Shown in pieces: positions 17,384 through 25,350 of a stretch of DNA of 64,000 nt; the first letter of the stretch is position 1, and every line of letters starts with the position of its first letter. Under the pieces are notes generated by a model. That model ran no database searches and was not told the DNA's origin. It saw nothing but the letters and a program-made list of their open reading frames with translations. The stretch spans positions 1-64,000 of the forward strand of contig JAUYGX010000111.1 in assembly GCA_030690365.1 (NCBI GenBank), given 5' to 3'. Made by a program: the position numbers and the translations under genes. This DNA is from Bacteroidales bacterium. Its GTDB lineage: Bacteria; Bacteroidota; Bacteroidia; Bacteroidales; F082.

Positions 17384-18577
17384 ATGAACGACCTTTTAGA
17401 ATTATCAGAAAAGTATATTGGGCAGGTACAACTTAACTTTACCAGATACTTGCTTCATGAAATCAACTGGAACAACAGGCTTATTGGGATTAAGGGAGCT
17501 CGCGGGACTGGTAAGACCACCCTACTTCTACAATGGCTTCGAAGCAGGGATTTAAGTCCTGGTGAGGCCGCCTACTTTTCTGTAGATGAGTTGTATTTCA
17601 CTACCCACAGTTTGGTTGAAACTGGTCGCGAATTTTACAATAAAGGCGGAAAAATTATTGTTTTTGATGAGGTTCACAAGTATCTCAATTGGGCGAGGGA
17701 AATTAAAAACCTTTATGACCGCTATAAGGACTTACAGATTATTTTTACAGGATCGTCCATCATCGACATTTCAAAGCAAGAAGGAGACTTGAGCCGCCGT
17801 GCCATCGTTTATGAACTATTCGGATTATCATACAGGGAATACCTGCAAATGAATGGCGTGATAGATCTAAAAGTAATAAAACTGGAAGAAATTGTTAACT
17901 CAAATGCAAACATCCGAAGTTTGTTTCCTGCAGCATTCAGGCCAGTTGAGCACTTCGAATCTTATTTGGCTTATGGTTACTATCCTTTTTCAGCGGAAGA
18001 TATGGATGGTTATCACCTTCGTCTGCGACAACTTATACGACTTATCATTGAATTTGATATGGCGGAACTAAAAGGCTTTGATATTAGAAACGCAAAAAAA
18101 ATGCTGCAACTGGTTACGATCGTAGGTCAGCAAGTACCATTTAAACCCAATTTGATCAAACTCGCAGAAAAAAGCCAGATTCACCGCAACTCCATTTCCA
18201 GCTATCTCTTTTTTTTAGAAGAGGCTCGTTTGATTCGTATGTTGTATCCCTCCGGTATTAGTATTGCGACCCTGCAAAAGCCAGAAAAGATTTTCATGAA
18301 TAACACCAATTTAATGTATGCTCTGGCTTTTGGCCAACCTGACAAAGGCACCTTAAGAGAGACATTTTTTCTCAGCCAGTTGGCAGTAAGGCATCAGGTT
18401 CGACAACCTAAATCTGGCGATTTTGAGGTCGATGGAAATTATATATTTGAAGTGGGAGGGCGGTCAAAAAGTCAAAAGCAAATACGCAACCTTACTAATG
18501 CTTATGTTGTTAAAGATGACATGGAATTTCCCGCGGGCAATGCAATACCTTTGTGGTTATTTGGTCTTTTGTACTGA
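17384..18577 (+). CDS. AAA+ ATPase of the AAA_14/DUF4143 type
   Basis: A 397-residue protein with a P-loop (GARGTGKTTL, about residues 38-47), a Walker B (IIVFDEVHK), a sensor-like strand (LQIIFTGSS) and a C-terminal winged-helix and nuclease-like DUF4143 region ending FEVGGRSKSQKQI. This family is widespread in Bacteroidota and archaea, often as isolated, mobile-looking genes. The exact role is unknown; roles in DNA transactions or toxin-antitoxin behaviour have been suggested. It stands alone with its own palindrome-flanked promoter. The start at 17384 agrees with that promoter. The downstream polymerase gene is convergent, 16 bases away. Confidence 0.87.
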   Translation: MNDLLELSEKYIGQVQLNFTRYLLHEINWNNRLIGIKGARGTGKTTLLLQWLRSRDLSPGEAAYFSVDELYFTTHSLVETGREFYNKGGKIIVFDEVHKYLNWAREIKNLYDRYKDLQIIFTGSSIIDISKQEGDLSRRAIVYELFGLSYREYLQMNGVIDLKVIKLEEIVNSNANIRSLFPAAFRPVEHFESYLAYGYYPFSAEDMDGYHLRLRQLIRLIIEFDMAELKGFDIRNAKKMLQLVTIVGQQVPFKPNLIKLAEKSQIHRNSISSYLFFLEEARLIRMLYPSGISIATLQKPEKIFMNNTNLMYALAFGQPDKGTLRETFFLSQLAVRHQVRQPKSGDFEVDGNYIFEVGGRSKSQKQIRNLTNAYVVKDDMEFPAGNAIPLWLFGLLY

Positions 18578-18593
18578 TTTTTAATTTTATATT

Positions 18594-21548
18594 TCACCCT
18601 GCCCTGGGATCCCCCTTCACTCCTAATTTCGCCAGCTTTATCACTTCTACTGAAGCATACCCAAACTCTGAAACTACCTTGCCCAGAATCAGATAAACGC
18701 CATGTCCGCGAAAGGGATAGTTTTTGAGTGAATCGGGAAAGTGTGTGGTATCGAAAAACTCACCACACGCATCGGTAAAGGTGCCGAAATGCATGAGCTC
18801 GCCTTTGATGGTTTTCACATATTTAATGGTGACCAGCAAGCCCACCATTCGCACAACAGTACCTACCCTGTTGTCCAGTTCACAAGCCATAATTTCGCCC
18901 CGGAAGGAGGTGTTAAGCAAATCGAAATAGCTCATGGTAAGCGGAAAACCCAACAATTCTATCTCGTCGTAGGCATCTTCCAACGGGTTATACTCCAGGG
19001 TCGGGAGTTGAAACTGTTTGCTTCTGCTCTCAAACAGCCGCAGGTTTTTCGGGACAGGCTTGGTGCTTTTCTGAAACAGGTGCGCCTCCCACAGCAGTTG
19101 TGCCTTGCTTTTTCCGGTAAACCGGAAAGCGCCAATACGGATTAACAAAATCAACTGCTCCATGCCGGGATTCACACGACGTATCAAATCCTCCAGATCG
19201 GTAAAGGGTCCATTCTGCTGGCGTTCGTCAAGCATTTTCCTGGTGAACTTATTTTCGAGACGGGCCACATGGATAAATCCAGTAAAAATATCCTTTCCGG
19301 TAATGGAAGTCTTTTCGTAGCTGCGGTTTACACAAGGCAGATGTAAATTCCCGCCCTGGCGGCGTGCCTCGTAAAAATACACCCAGGTATGGTAAAACCC
19401 GCCAAAATTATTGATCACCGCCACCTGAAATTCCAGCGGAAAATAGGCCTTTAAGTACAGACTCTGAAAGCTCTCCACCGCATAGGATGCCGAGTGGGCC
19501 TTTGAAAACGAATAGCCGGCAAAGCTCTCAATCTGCCGCCACACCTCACGTGTGATTTCCTCAGGAATGCCGCGCTCACGGCAATTGTTAAAAAACTTAT
19601 CGATGATGTTCTGAAACTCACTCTTCGACCTGAATTTACCGCTCATGGCGCGGCGCAGCACATCGGCATCACCCAGATCGAGTCCTGCAAAATGATGGCA
19701 CACCTTCAGCACATCCTCCTGATAAACCATCACACCAAAGGTTTCTTCCAGTTGGTCTTTCATCACCGGATGCAGGTAACGCACACTTTCGGGATGGTGA
19801 AAACGCAGAATATACTCACGCATCATGCCCGAACGGGCCACTCCCGGCCGGATGATGGAACTGGCAGCCACCAGCGTAAGGTAGTTGTCGCACCGAAGTT
19901 TTTTGAGCAGCCCGCGCATGGCCGGGCTTTCGATATAAAAACAACCGTTGGTTTCGGCCTTCCTCAACTGTTCGCGTACTTTGGGATCATGTTTAAATTT
20001 CTCCACCTGATGGACATCCACTTCGATGTCGCGGTTAGCCCGGATGATGTCCACGGCCTCTTTGATATGGCCAATTCCACGCTGGCTGAGGATATCGATC
20101 TTTTCAAAACCAATGGATTCGGCCACGTACATGTCCCACTGCGTAGTTGGAAATCCTTTGGGAGGCAGATCGAGGGCGGTGTAGGCCGTGATGGGTTCTT
20201 CGGAAATGAGGATACCACCGGCGTGTATGCTGCGTTGGTTGGGGAAATCTGTCATCATCAACGCGATGGAATGGATGTGGCGGGTGAGTTCGCTCTTGCC
20301 CACTTCCTTCATGGGATTGGCCGTCAGGCTGTCAATCTCACCTTTGGGCAAACCATGAACTTTTCCCAGTTCGCGGTAAATGGATTTCCCTTTAAAAGTA
20401 ACTGAGGTTCCCAGAAAAGCCGTGTGCTTGCGACCATATCGCTTAAAAATATACTCTTGTACTTCTTCCCGGTCTTTCCAGGAGTAATCGATATCAAAAT
20501 CGGGCGGACTGCTGCGTTTGGGATTGAGAAACCGTTCAAAATACAAATCCAGCTCAATGGGATCCACATCGGTTATTTTCAGACAATAAGCCACCATGCT
20601 GTTGGCACCGCTGCCCCGTCCCACATGATAGTACCCACGCGACATGGAATACCGGATGATATCCCAGGTGATGAGAAAATAAGCCGAAAACCCCAGGTGA
20701 TGAATGATTTCAAGTTCGTCGTGCACCCGCTTCAATGCTGTTATATTGCTTGGTTTGTATCGGTATTTGAAGCCATCCAACGCTAACTTTTCAAGCAACA
20801 CCCGGTCGTCTTGCAGGTTCCCGGTAAAGGTTTTCTTGTTTTTAATGCTGTGATAATCAAACACAAAGGAACAATTATCAAGCAGTTGCCGGGTATTTTT
20901 TATCAGTTGAGGATAAGCCTCAAAGGACTTTTCAAGTGCTTCAGGCGACACAAAGACCTCATCCGAAGTAGCGTGCATGTGTGGTTTCAGGTGACTCAAC
21001 AACAGGTTGTGGTCGATGGCCCGGAGATTTTTGTGCAGGTACCAGGACGCTTCATCGGTAAAGGTAACGGGCTGTAGCACCACCATCTTTTCAAGTGCCC
21101 GGGTTTTTACTTTGATGAGCTGATTTATTTGGGCCGGTTTTACACCGATGTATTCATGATCGAGCAACTCCCTTTCCGGATTGAAGCCATAAGGGTAGAT
21201 CAAAAAAACCTCCGAGAACTCCTGCTGTAAGCTGCTCATGTTGCCTTTGGGGAATTCTTTCTCTTTCAGGTTAATGGCGGTCATGAAATCGTTGAGTTCC
21301 ATAAAGCCTTTGTTATTGCGGGCGATCCCAATAAACAGCAACTTATCGCCATCGCGGAACTCCATCCCTGCCACTGGTTTGATGCCTGCTTCTTGCGCCA
21401 GCCGCACAAAATCCAGTATCCCCGAAGAGTTGTTGATGTCGGTGAGGGCCATCGACTTCACACCCAATGCGGTTGCCTGCTCTAACAGTTGTTCGATGGA
21501 ACAGGTGCCGTAGCGCAGACTGTAGTAGGAGTGTGTGTTAAGGTACAT
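18594..21548 (-). CDS. dnaE2: Short DnaE-type DNA polymerase III alpha subunit (error-prone, DnaE2-like)
   Basis: A 984-residue C-family polymerase, shorter than the replicative DnaE (about 1150). It starts at 21548 with the PHP domain (NTHSYYSLRYG). The usual PHP motif ALTDHG reads ALTDINN, so one metal ligand appears lost. The polymerase active site is seen in SPPDFDIDYSWKDR, and GRGSGANSMVAYCLKI and FSKAHSASYAVESFQS are conserved fingers/palm blocks. A C-terminal OB-fold-like region remains. It lies downstream of dinB on the same strand in an SOS-like cassette, matching the imuB-dnaE2 arrangement for mutagenic repair of other phyla. A second, replicative dnaE would be expected elsewhere in the genome. 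Confidence 0.88.
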   Translation of the reverse strand: MYLNTHSYYSLRYGTCSIEQLLEQATALGVKSMALTDINNSSGILDFVRLAQEAGIKPVAGMEFRDGDKLLFIGIARNNKGFMELNDFMTAINLKEKEFPKGNMSSLQQEFSEVFLIYPYGFNPERELLDHEYIGVKPAQINQLIKVKTRALEKMVVLQPVTFTDEASWYLHKNLRAIDHNLLLSHLKPHMHATSDEVFVSPEALEKSFEAYPQLIKNTRQLLDNCSFVFDYHSIKNKKTFTGNLQDDRVLLEKLALDGFKYRYKPSNITALKRVHDELEIIHHLGFSAYFLITWDIIRYSMSRGYYHVGRGSGANSMVAYCLKITDVDPIELDLYFERFLNPKRSSPPDFDIDYSWKDREEVQEYIFKRYGRKHTAFLGTSVTFKGKSIYRELGKVHGLPKGEIDSLTANPMKEVGKSELTRHIHSIALMMTDFPNQRSIHAGGILISEEPITAYTALDLPPKGFPTTQWDMYVAESIGFEKIDILSQRGIGHIKEAVDIIRANRDIEVDVHQVEKFKHDPKVREQLRKAETNGCFYIESPAMRGLLKKLRCDNYLTLVAASSIIRPGVARSGMMREYILRFHHPESVRYLHPVMKDQLEETFGVMVYQEDVLKVCHHFAGLDLGDADVLRRAMSGKFRSKSEFQNIIDKFFNNCRERGIPEEITREVWRQIESFAGYSFSKAHSASYAVESFQSLYLKAYFPLEFQVAVINNFGGFYHTWVYFYEARRQGGNLHLPCVNRSYEKTSITGKDIFTGFIHVARLENKFTRKMLDERQQNGPFTDLEDLIRRVNPGMEQLILLIRIGAFRFTGKSKAQLLWEAHLFQKSTKPVPKNLRLFESRSKQFQLPTLEYNPLEDAYDEIELLGFPLTMSYFDLLNTSFRGEIMACELDNRVGTVVRMVGLLVTIKYVKTIKGELMHFGTFTDACGEFFDTTHFPDSLKNYPFRGHGVYLILGKVVSEFGYASVEVIKLAKLGVKGDPRAG

Positions 21549-21560
21549 GGTTGTGGATTT

Positions 21561-21594
21561 AAAAACTTTTCCAAAGTTTAAAACTTTGGAAAAG
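21561..21594 (-). terminator. Hairpin with T run between dinB and dnaE2, possible attenuator
   Basis: Perfect 14-bp arms CTTTTCCAAAGTTT (21566-21579) and AAACTTTGGAAAAG (21581-21594) around one base. In the direction of transcription the hairpin is followed by TTTTT (A run at 21561-21565), 12 bases before the dnaE2 ATG. It has the form of a weak AT-rich terminator, but it could also be a dispersed palindromic repeat. Confidence 0.6.
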
Positions 21595-21601
21595 CTCTGA
21601 C

Positions 21602-22765
21602 TTACACCGAAGGCGGGCGACAACTGATCCCCCGTAGAATGGACTTAGCCCCATAGCGCAGGCGAATCTGGTCCATGGCCTTGTACAAATCCGGCATATG
21701 CGGGTCTTCGTCAAACAGATCGAGTTGTTGATTTCCACCCACCAACTGACTAAACCGCACGCCAATCAGGCGGATGAGCATCCTCCGGGTATAAAGCCGT
21801 TCGAAAAGGCTCAGTGTCGTTTTAATCAGCACATGATCGAAAGAGGTGTACGGCAACTGCTGTTGCAGGGTGTGGGTATCGAAGTTGGAATACCTTATTT
21901 TAACCGTTACACAACCGGTAAGAAACTGCTTCTTTCTCAGTTCAAAAGAAATTTTATCTACCATCGAAATCAAGAGGTTACGCAAAACCACCACATCGGT
22001 GGTATCCTGATTAAAGGTATGCTCGGTGCTGACGGATTTCCGTTCGGAATACTGCACCACCGGCGTGGGATCGATGCCATTGGCCTTGTTCCACACCACC
22101 AATCCGTTTTTGCCCATCACCTGAATCATCATCTCCGGCGGAATCATGCTGAGGGTCTGGATGGTGGAAACGCCCATGGAGCGAAGCAACCTGAAACTTT
22201 TGTTGCCGATCATGGGGATTTTACGGATAGATAACGGAAACATAAACGGCTTTACCTGCTGTTGCGGCACATGGATGCCCCCATTGGGTTTGGCCTGTCC
22301 GGTGGCCATCTTCGATACGGTTTTGTTCACCGAAAGGCCAAAGGAAATGGGCAATCCTGTATTTTTGATGATGCGTTCGCGCAGCTCCTGCGTCCACTTG
22401 AGTGAGCCAAAAAAGCGGTCCATCCCGGTGATATCCAGATAATGCTCATCGATGGAAGCCTTTTCGTACACGGGAGCCTGCTCGGCGATGATCTCCGTTA
22501 CCAAACGCGATTGTTTGGAATACTGTTCCATGTCGCCGCGGATAAACACCGCATCGCTGCACAGCTGTTTGGCCATCCGCATGGGCATGGCCGAGTGCAC
22601 CCCAAAACGACGGGCTTCGTAGCTGCATCCGGCCACCACTCCCCTGTCGGACATGCCTCCGATGATCACCGGCTTGCCCATAAGCTCCGAGTTATGCAGC
22701 CGTTCCACCGACACAAAAAACGTGTCGAGATCAAAATGTGCAATGGTTCTGTTATTTATTTCCAT
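21602..22765 (-). CDS. dinB: Y-family DNA polymerase IV
   Basis: A 387-residue translesion polymerase. The start at 22765 gives MEINNRTIAHFDLDTFFVSV, with the first catalytic acidic motif (DLD). SIDEHYLDIT supplies the second catalytic pair, so unlike ImuB proteins it should be active. Fingers (VVAGCSYEARRFGVHSAMPM), thumb (IRKIPMIGNKSFRLLRSMGV) and little-finger regions are complete. QQLDLFDED near the C-terminus (about 343-352) resembles a beta-clamp-binding motif. It is divergent from the S24 repressor gene and about 53 bases upstream of dnaE2. It bypasses lesions at the cost of mutations and is probably controlled by the adjacent repressor. Confidence 0.94.
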   Translation of the reverse strand: MEINNRTIAHFDLDTFFVSVERLHNSELMGKPVIIGGMSDRGVVAGCSYEARRFGVHSAMPMRMAKQLCSDAVFIRGDMEQYSKQSRLVTEIIAEQAPVYEKASIDEHYLDITGMDRFFGSLKWTQELRERIIKNTGLPISFGLSVNKTVSKMATGQAKPNGGIHVPQQQVKPFMFPLSIRKIPMIGNKSFRLLRSMGVSTIQTLSMIPPEMMIQVMGKNGLVVWNKANGIDPTPVVQYSERKSVSTEHTFNQDTTDVVVLRNLLISMVDKISFELRKKQFLTGCVTVKIRYSNFDTHTLQQQLPYTSFDHVLIKTTLSLFERLYTRRMLIRLIGVRFSQLVGGNQQLDLFDEDPHMPDLYKAMDQIRLRYGAKSILRGISCRPPSV

Positions 22766-22782
22766 TTTTTTAGTCAGAATAC

Positions 22783-22812
22783 TTGACAATTAAAATTAAT
22801 GTTGTACTTTTG
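22783..22812 (+). promoter_or_regulatory. Promoter of the S24 repressor gene
   Basis: TTG (22783-22785) and TACTTTTG (22805-22812) are separated by 19 bp, the same spacing as at the tRNA-Ser and rnpB/tatA promoters in this window. The -7 element overlaps the first base pairs of operator 1, which predicts autorepression. No good TAnnTTTG is seen for dinB on the opposite strand. Confidence 0.75.
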
Positions 22813-22850
22813 ATTATTATTTAATCATTATTTTGATTGCAATTTAATCA
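22811..22850. promoter_or_regulatory. Twin 17-bp operators in the SOS-like cassette
   Basis: Two sites of form TGATT-N7-AATCA, at 22811-22827 and 22834-22850, 23 bp centre to centre. The extended repeats share TTGATT, three variable bases, then ATTTAATCATT. They lie between the divergent repressor and dinB genes and overlap the repressor -7 element. They are good candidates for binding by the S24 repressor, controlling both directions. Confidence 0.72.
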
Positions 22851-22909
22851 TTTTTTTTAACTTTTGTCATCGTTAGCTAAGAAATTTTTAAACTAAAAAC
22901 AGTTTCATC

Positions 22910-23710
22910 ATGTATTTCAACAGCAACATCAAACTATTGCGCAAGCGCCGCAGCCGCACCCAGGACGAGGTAGCCTTTACACTCAACATGAAGCGCCCCA
23001 CCCTGAGCGGGTACGAGAATGGGGTGGGGACACCCAACCTCGGAGCACTGATGCAGTTCTCCGAATATTTTGGCATTGCCATCGACACCCTGGTCAAAGT
23101 CAACCTGAGTACCCTCTCCGAGAGTCAGTTTCATCAGTTGGAGAATGGTTACGACGTATTTATCAAAGGGAGCAAACTAAGGGTGCTGGCTACGACTGTA
23201 GACGAAAACAACGAGGAAAACATCGAGTTGGTAAACGAAAAAGCGCGGGCAGGCTATGCCGTAGGCTATGCCGATCCTGAGTACATCCGCATACTGCCTA
23301 CCTTTAAACTTCCGTTTTTGTCGAAACAGAAAAAATACCGCACCTTTCAGATCAGTGGCGACTCTATGCTGCCCATCCCCGACGGTTCGTATGTTACGGG
23401 AGAATATATCCAGGACTGGAATTTCATCCGCAACCACCATGCCTACATCGTTCTCACGCACGAAGAAGGCGTTGTATTTAAGGTGGTGGAGAACAACATC
23501 AAAACCACCGGCTCGCTGAAACTTCACTCGCTCAATCCCCATTACGATCCATTCGATCTGGGTGTAAACCAGGTAAAGGAAATATGGAAATTTGTAAACT
23601 ACATCAGTTCGCAAGTACCCGAACCCAACAAAGAAAAGGACCAGATGGCCGAAGAATTGTTGCTCCTTAAAAAACAGGTGCAGGCCATCCAAATGAAGTT
23701 GAATCTGTAA
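22910..23710 (+). CDS. XRE-type HTH repressor with S24 (LexA-like) autoprotease domain
   Basis: A 266-residue regulator. Residues about 5-65 form an XRE helix-turn-helix (LLRKRRSRTQDEVAFTLN, TLSGYENG). Residues about 110-245 are an S24 peptidase domain with an Ala114-Gly115 cleavage site (KARAGY), catalytic Ser152 (SGDSML) and Lys191 (VVFKVVEN). A short coiled coil closes the protein. The fold is that of phage CI and LexA: RecA-stimulated self-cleavage would lift repression after DNA damage. It is divergent from dinB-dnaE2 and 12 bases upstream of a nuclease gene, with twin operators in the promoter region, so it probably serves as the local SOS regulator. RecA dependence is inference. Confidence 0.9.
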   Translation: MYFNSNIKLLRKRRSRTQDEVAFTLNMKRPTLSGYENGVGTPNLGALMQFSEYFGIAIDTLVKVNLSTLSESQFHQLENGYDVFIKGSKLRVLATTVDENNEENIELVNEKARAGYAVGYADPEYIRILPTFKLPFLSKQKKYRTFQISGDSMLPIPDGSYVTGEYIQDWNFIRNHHAYIVLTHEEGVVFKVVENNIKTTGSLKLHSLNPHYDPFDLGVNQVKEIWKFVNYISSQVPEPNKEKDQMAEELLLLKKQVQAIQMKLNL

Positions 23711-23722
23711 GCGACCCACTGC

Positions 23723-25075
23723 ATGAGTCAGTATGCCATTGTCGATATTGAAACCACCGGGTTAAGTCCTTCGACTGAAAAAATTACCGAAATCGCTATC
23801 CTGATACACGATGGGACGAAGGTTGTAGAGACTTTTTCTACCCTCATCAATCCGGAGATGAAGATCCCCTACCGCATCACCCAGATGACAGGAATCAACA
23901 ACCGGATGGTGGAAGATGCCCCCAAATTTTATGAGGTGGCAAAAAAGATTGTGGAGATTACCGAAGACAGAATTATCGTGGGCCACAACGTTCGTTTCGA
24001 CTATGGTTTTATCCGCAGCGAGTACAAAAGCCTGGGCTATGAATACCAGAGGCAAACACTTGATACCATTAAACTTTGCCGGAAACTCATTCCCGGCCAA
24101 CCATCTTATGGCCTGGGCAATCTTTGCAAATCGTTAAAAATAGACAACCACGCCCGCCACCGTGCCGAAGGCGATGCCATGGCTACCACCAGGTTGTTTG
24201 AATTGTTGCTCAGCCTGGAGAGCACTCCGGAGAAAACAAACCTGAACGGAATGCAGTCATCTTTGAGTAAATCACTCATCGAAAACCTGCCAAAAGAACC
24301 GGGTGTGTATTATTTTTATAATAAAGACAATGAACTAATCTACGTGGGGAAATCCATTAATATCCACGACCGGATACTTTCACACCTGAACAACAACATG
24401 AACAAAAAGGCCGTCGAGATGCGCAATGCCATCGCCGATGTGCAATTTACCCTGACGGGAAATGAGTTGGTGGCACTGTTGCTTGAATCGTCCGAAATAA
24501 AAAAACACCAGCCATTGTACAACCGTGCCCAACGCAGAACATTTTATAACCAGGGCTTGTACTCGTTTTTTGATGATGAAGGTTACCTGAATTTAAAAAT
24601 TACCCGGGTCATCGCTTCACTCAACCCGCTGTACACCTATAGCTCGGTAAATGAGGGCAGAAATCATGTGGAGATGCTGATGGAAGAATACGGACTTTGT
24701 CAGAAACTGTGCGGATTGTACGATACCCAGGGACCTTGTTTTCACTACCAGATTCACCAATGCAAAGGTGCCTGTGTGGGCGAAGAAAGCAAAGAAAGCT
24801 ATAATTTAAGGGTCCAGCAGGCACTGGATAATTACCATTTTGAACACCAGAACTTTTTATTGATCACGGCTGGCCGCCAGCCACATGAAAAAGCCATTGT
24901 AAAAGTAGAGAACGGACGGTACAAGGGATTTGGCTACGCGGACGAAACCTGTGACCTGAACAATCCAGACCTTTTACACGAATGCATTGCCTCCTATTCC
25001 GATAACAAGGAAGTGCGGCGCATTATAAAAAGTCACTTGCGGAACAACCCTGACGGGAAAATCCTGCTTTTTTAA
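23723..25075 (+). CDS. DnaQ-like exonuclease fused to UvrC/Cho-type GIY-YIG endonuclease
   Basis: A 450-residue two-nuclease fusion. Residues 1-170 are a DEDDh 3'-5' exonuclease (IVDIETTGL with Asp/Glu, VGHNVRFDYGF, HRAEGDAMAT). Residues about 195-280 are a GIY-YIG domain (GVYYFYNKDNELIYVGKS, then NIHDRI, and a conserved Glu in LLLESSEIKKHQP). Next comes a UvrC-like cysteine cluster (LCGLYD, GPCFHYQIHQCKGAC). UvrC's UvrB-binding and RNase H-like halves are absent, as in Cho. The exonuclease could proofread or resect and the GIY-YIG part incise next to lesions. Its place directly behind the S24 repressor suggests DNA-damage induction. Confidence 0.9.
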   Translation: MSQYAIVDIETTGLSPSTEKITEIAILIHDGTKVVETFSTLINPEMKIPYRITQMTGINNRMVEDAPKFYEVAKKIVEITEDRIIVGHNVRFDYGFIRSEYKSLGYEYQRQTLDTIKLCRKLIPGQPSYGLGNLCKSLKIDNHARHRAEGDAMATTRLFELLLSLESTPEKTNLNGMQSSLSKSLIENLPKEPGVYYFYNKDNELIYVGKSINIHDRILSHLNNNMNKKAVEMRNAIADVQFTLTGNELVALLLESSEIKKHQPLYNRAQRRTFYNQGLYSFFDDEGYLNLKITRVIASLNPLYTYSSVNEGRNHVEMLMEEYGLCQKLCGLYDTQGPCFHYQIHQCKGACVGEESKESYNLRVQQALDNYHFEHQNFLLITAGRQPHEKAIVKVENGRYKGFGYADETCDLNNPDLLHECIASYSDNKEVRRIIKSHLRNNPDGKILLF

Positions 25076-25180
25076 GGCTGTGTTACCTTCTATTTTACAA
25101 CCCTTATTAGCATAAACGCAGCAGTGTTCACATTCTATATATCTGGTTTTGTGGACTTAAAAAAATATTAACTTCAAGCC

Positions 25181-25210
25181 TTGTCAGTTTTCAAAAAGAT
25201 ATTACTTTTG
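25181..25210 (+). promoter_or_regulatory. Promoter of tRNA-Ser
   Basis: TTG (25181-25183), 19 bp, then TACTTTTG (25203-25210), ending 5 bases before the mature tRNA 5' end. This is a textbook Bacteroidota housekeeping promoter and calibrates the others in the window. Confidence 0.75.
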
Positions 25211-25215
25211 CCCCC

Positions 25216-25303
25216 GGAGAGTTGGCAGAGTGGTCGATTGCGGCGGTCTTGAAAACCGTTGACCCGCAAGGGTCCGGGGGTTCGAATCCCTCATTCTCCG
25301 CCA
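25216..25303 (+). tRNA. tRNA-Ser, anticodon TGA
   Basis: An 88-base tRNA with encoded CCA. The acceptor stem pairs GGAGAGT (25216-25222) with ATTCTCC ending at 25299; G25300 is the discriminator. The anticodon loop CTTGAAA gives anticodon TGA, reading UCA and related serine codons. The long variable arm (about GTTGACCCGCAAGGGTC) is typical of class II serine tRNAs, and GGTTCGAATCC is the T arm. Confidence 0.96.
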
Positions 25304-25305
25304 CC

Positions 25306-25338
25306 AGATTCCACGATACTTTCGTGGAATCTTTTTTT
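25306..25338 (+). terminator. Intrinsic terminator after tRNA-Ser
   Basis: Perfect 11-bp arms AGATTCCACGA (25306-25316) and TCGTGGAATCT (25322-25332), a 5-base loop, and a run of seven T (25332-25338). It closes a one-gene tRNA unit; the histidine kinase stop lies 12 bases further on the other strand. Confidence 0.9.
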
Positions 25339-25350
25339 ACATAGGGCCAA

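Noticed and set aside
19692-20405. A 237-codon frame on the plus strand
   Set aside because: It is fully antisense to the dnaE2-like polymerase gene, which has clear conserved motifs; no signal or domain seen in the shadow frame.
25216-25338. Integration site of a mobile element at the tRNA-Ser
   Set aside because: No integrase or repeated tRNA 3' end was seen nearby; the sequence after the tRNA is an ordinary terminator.
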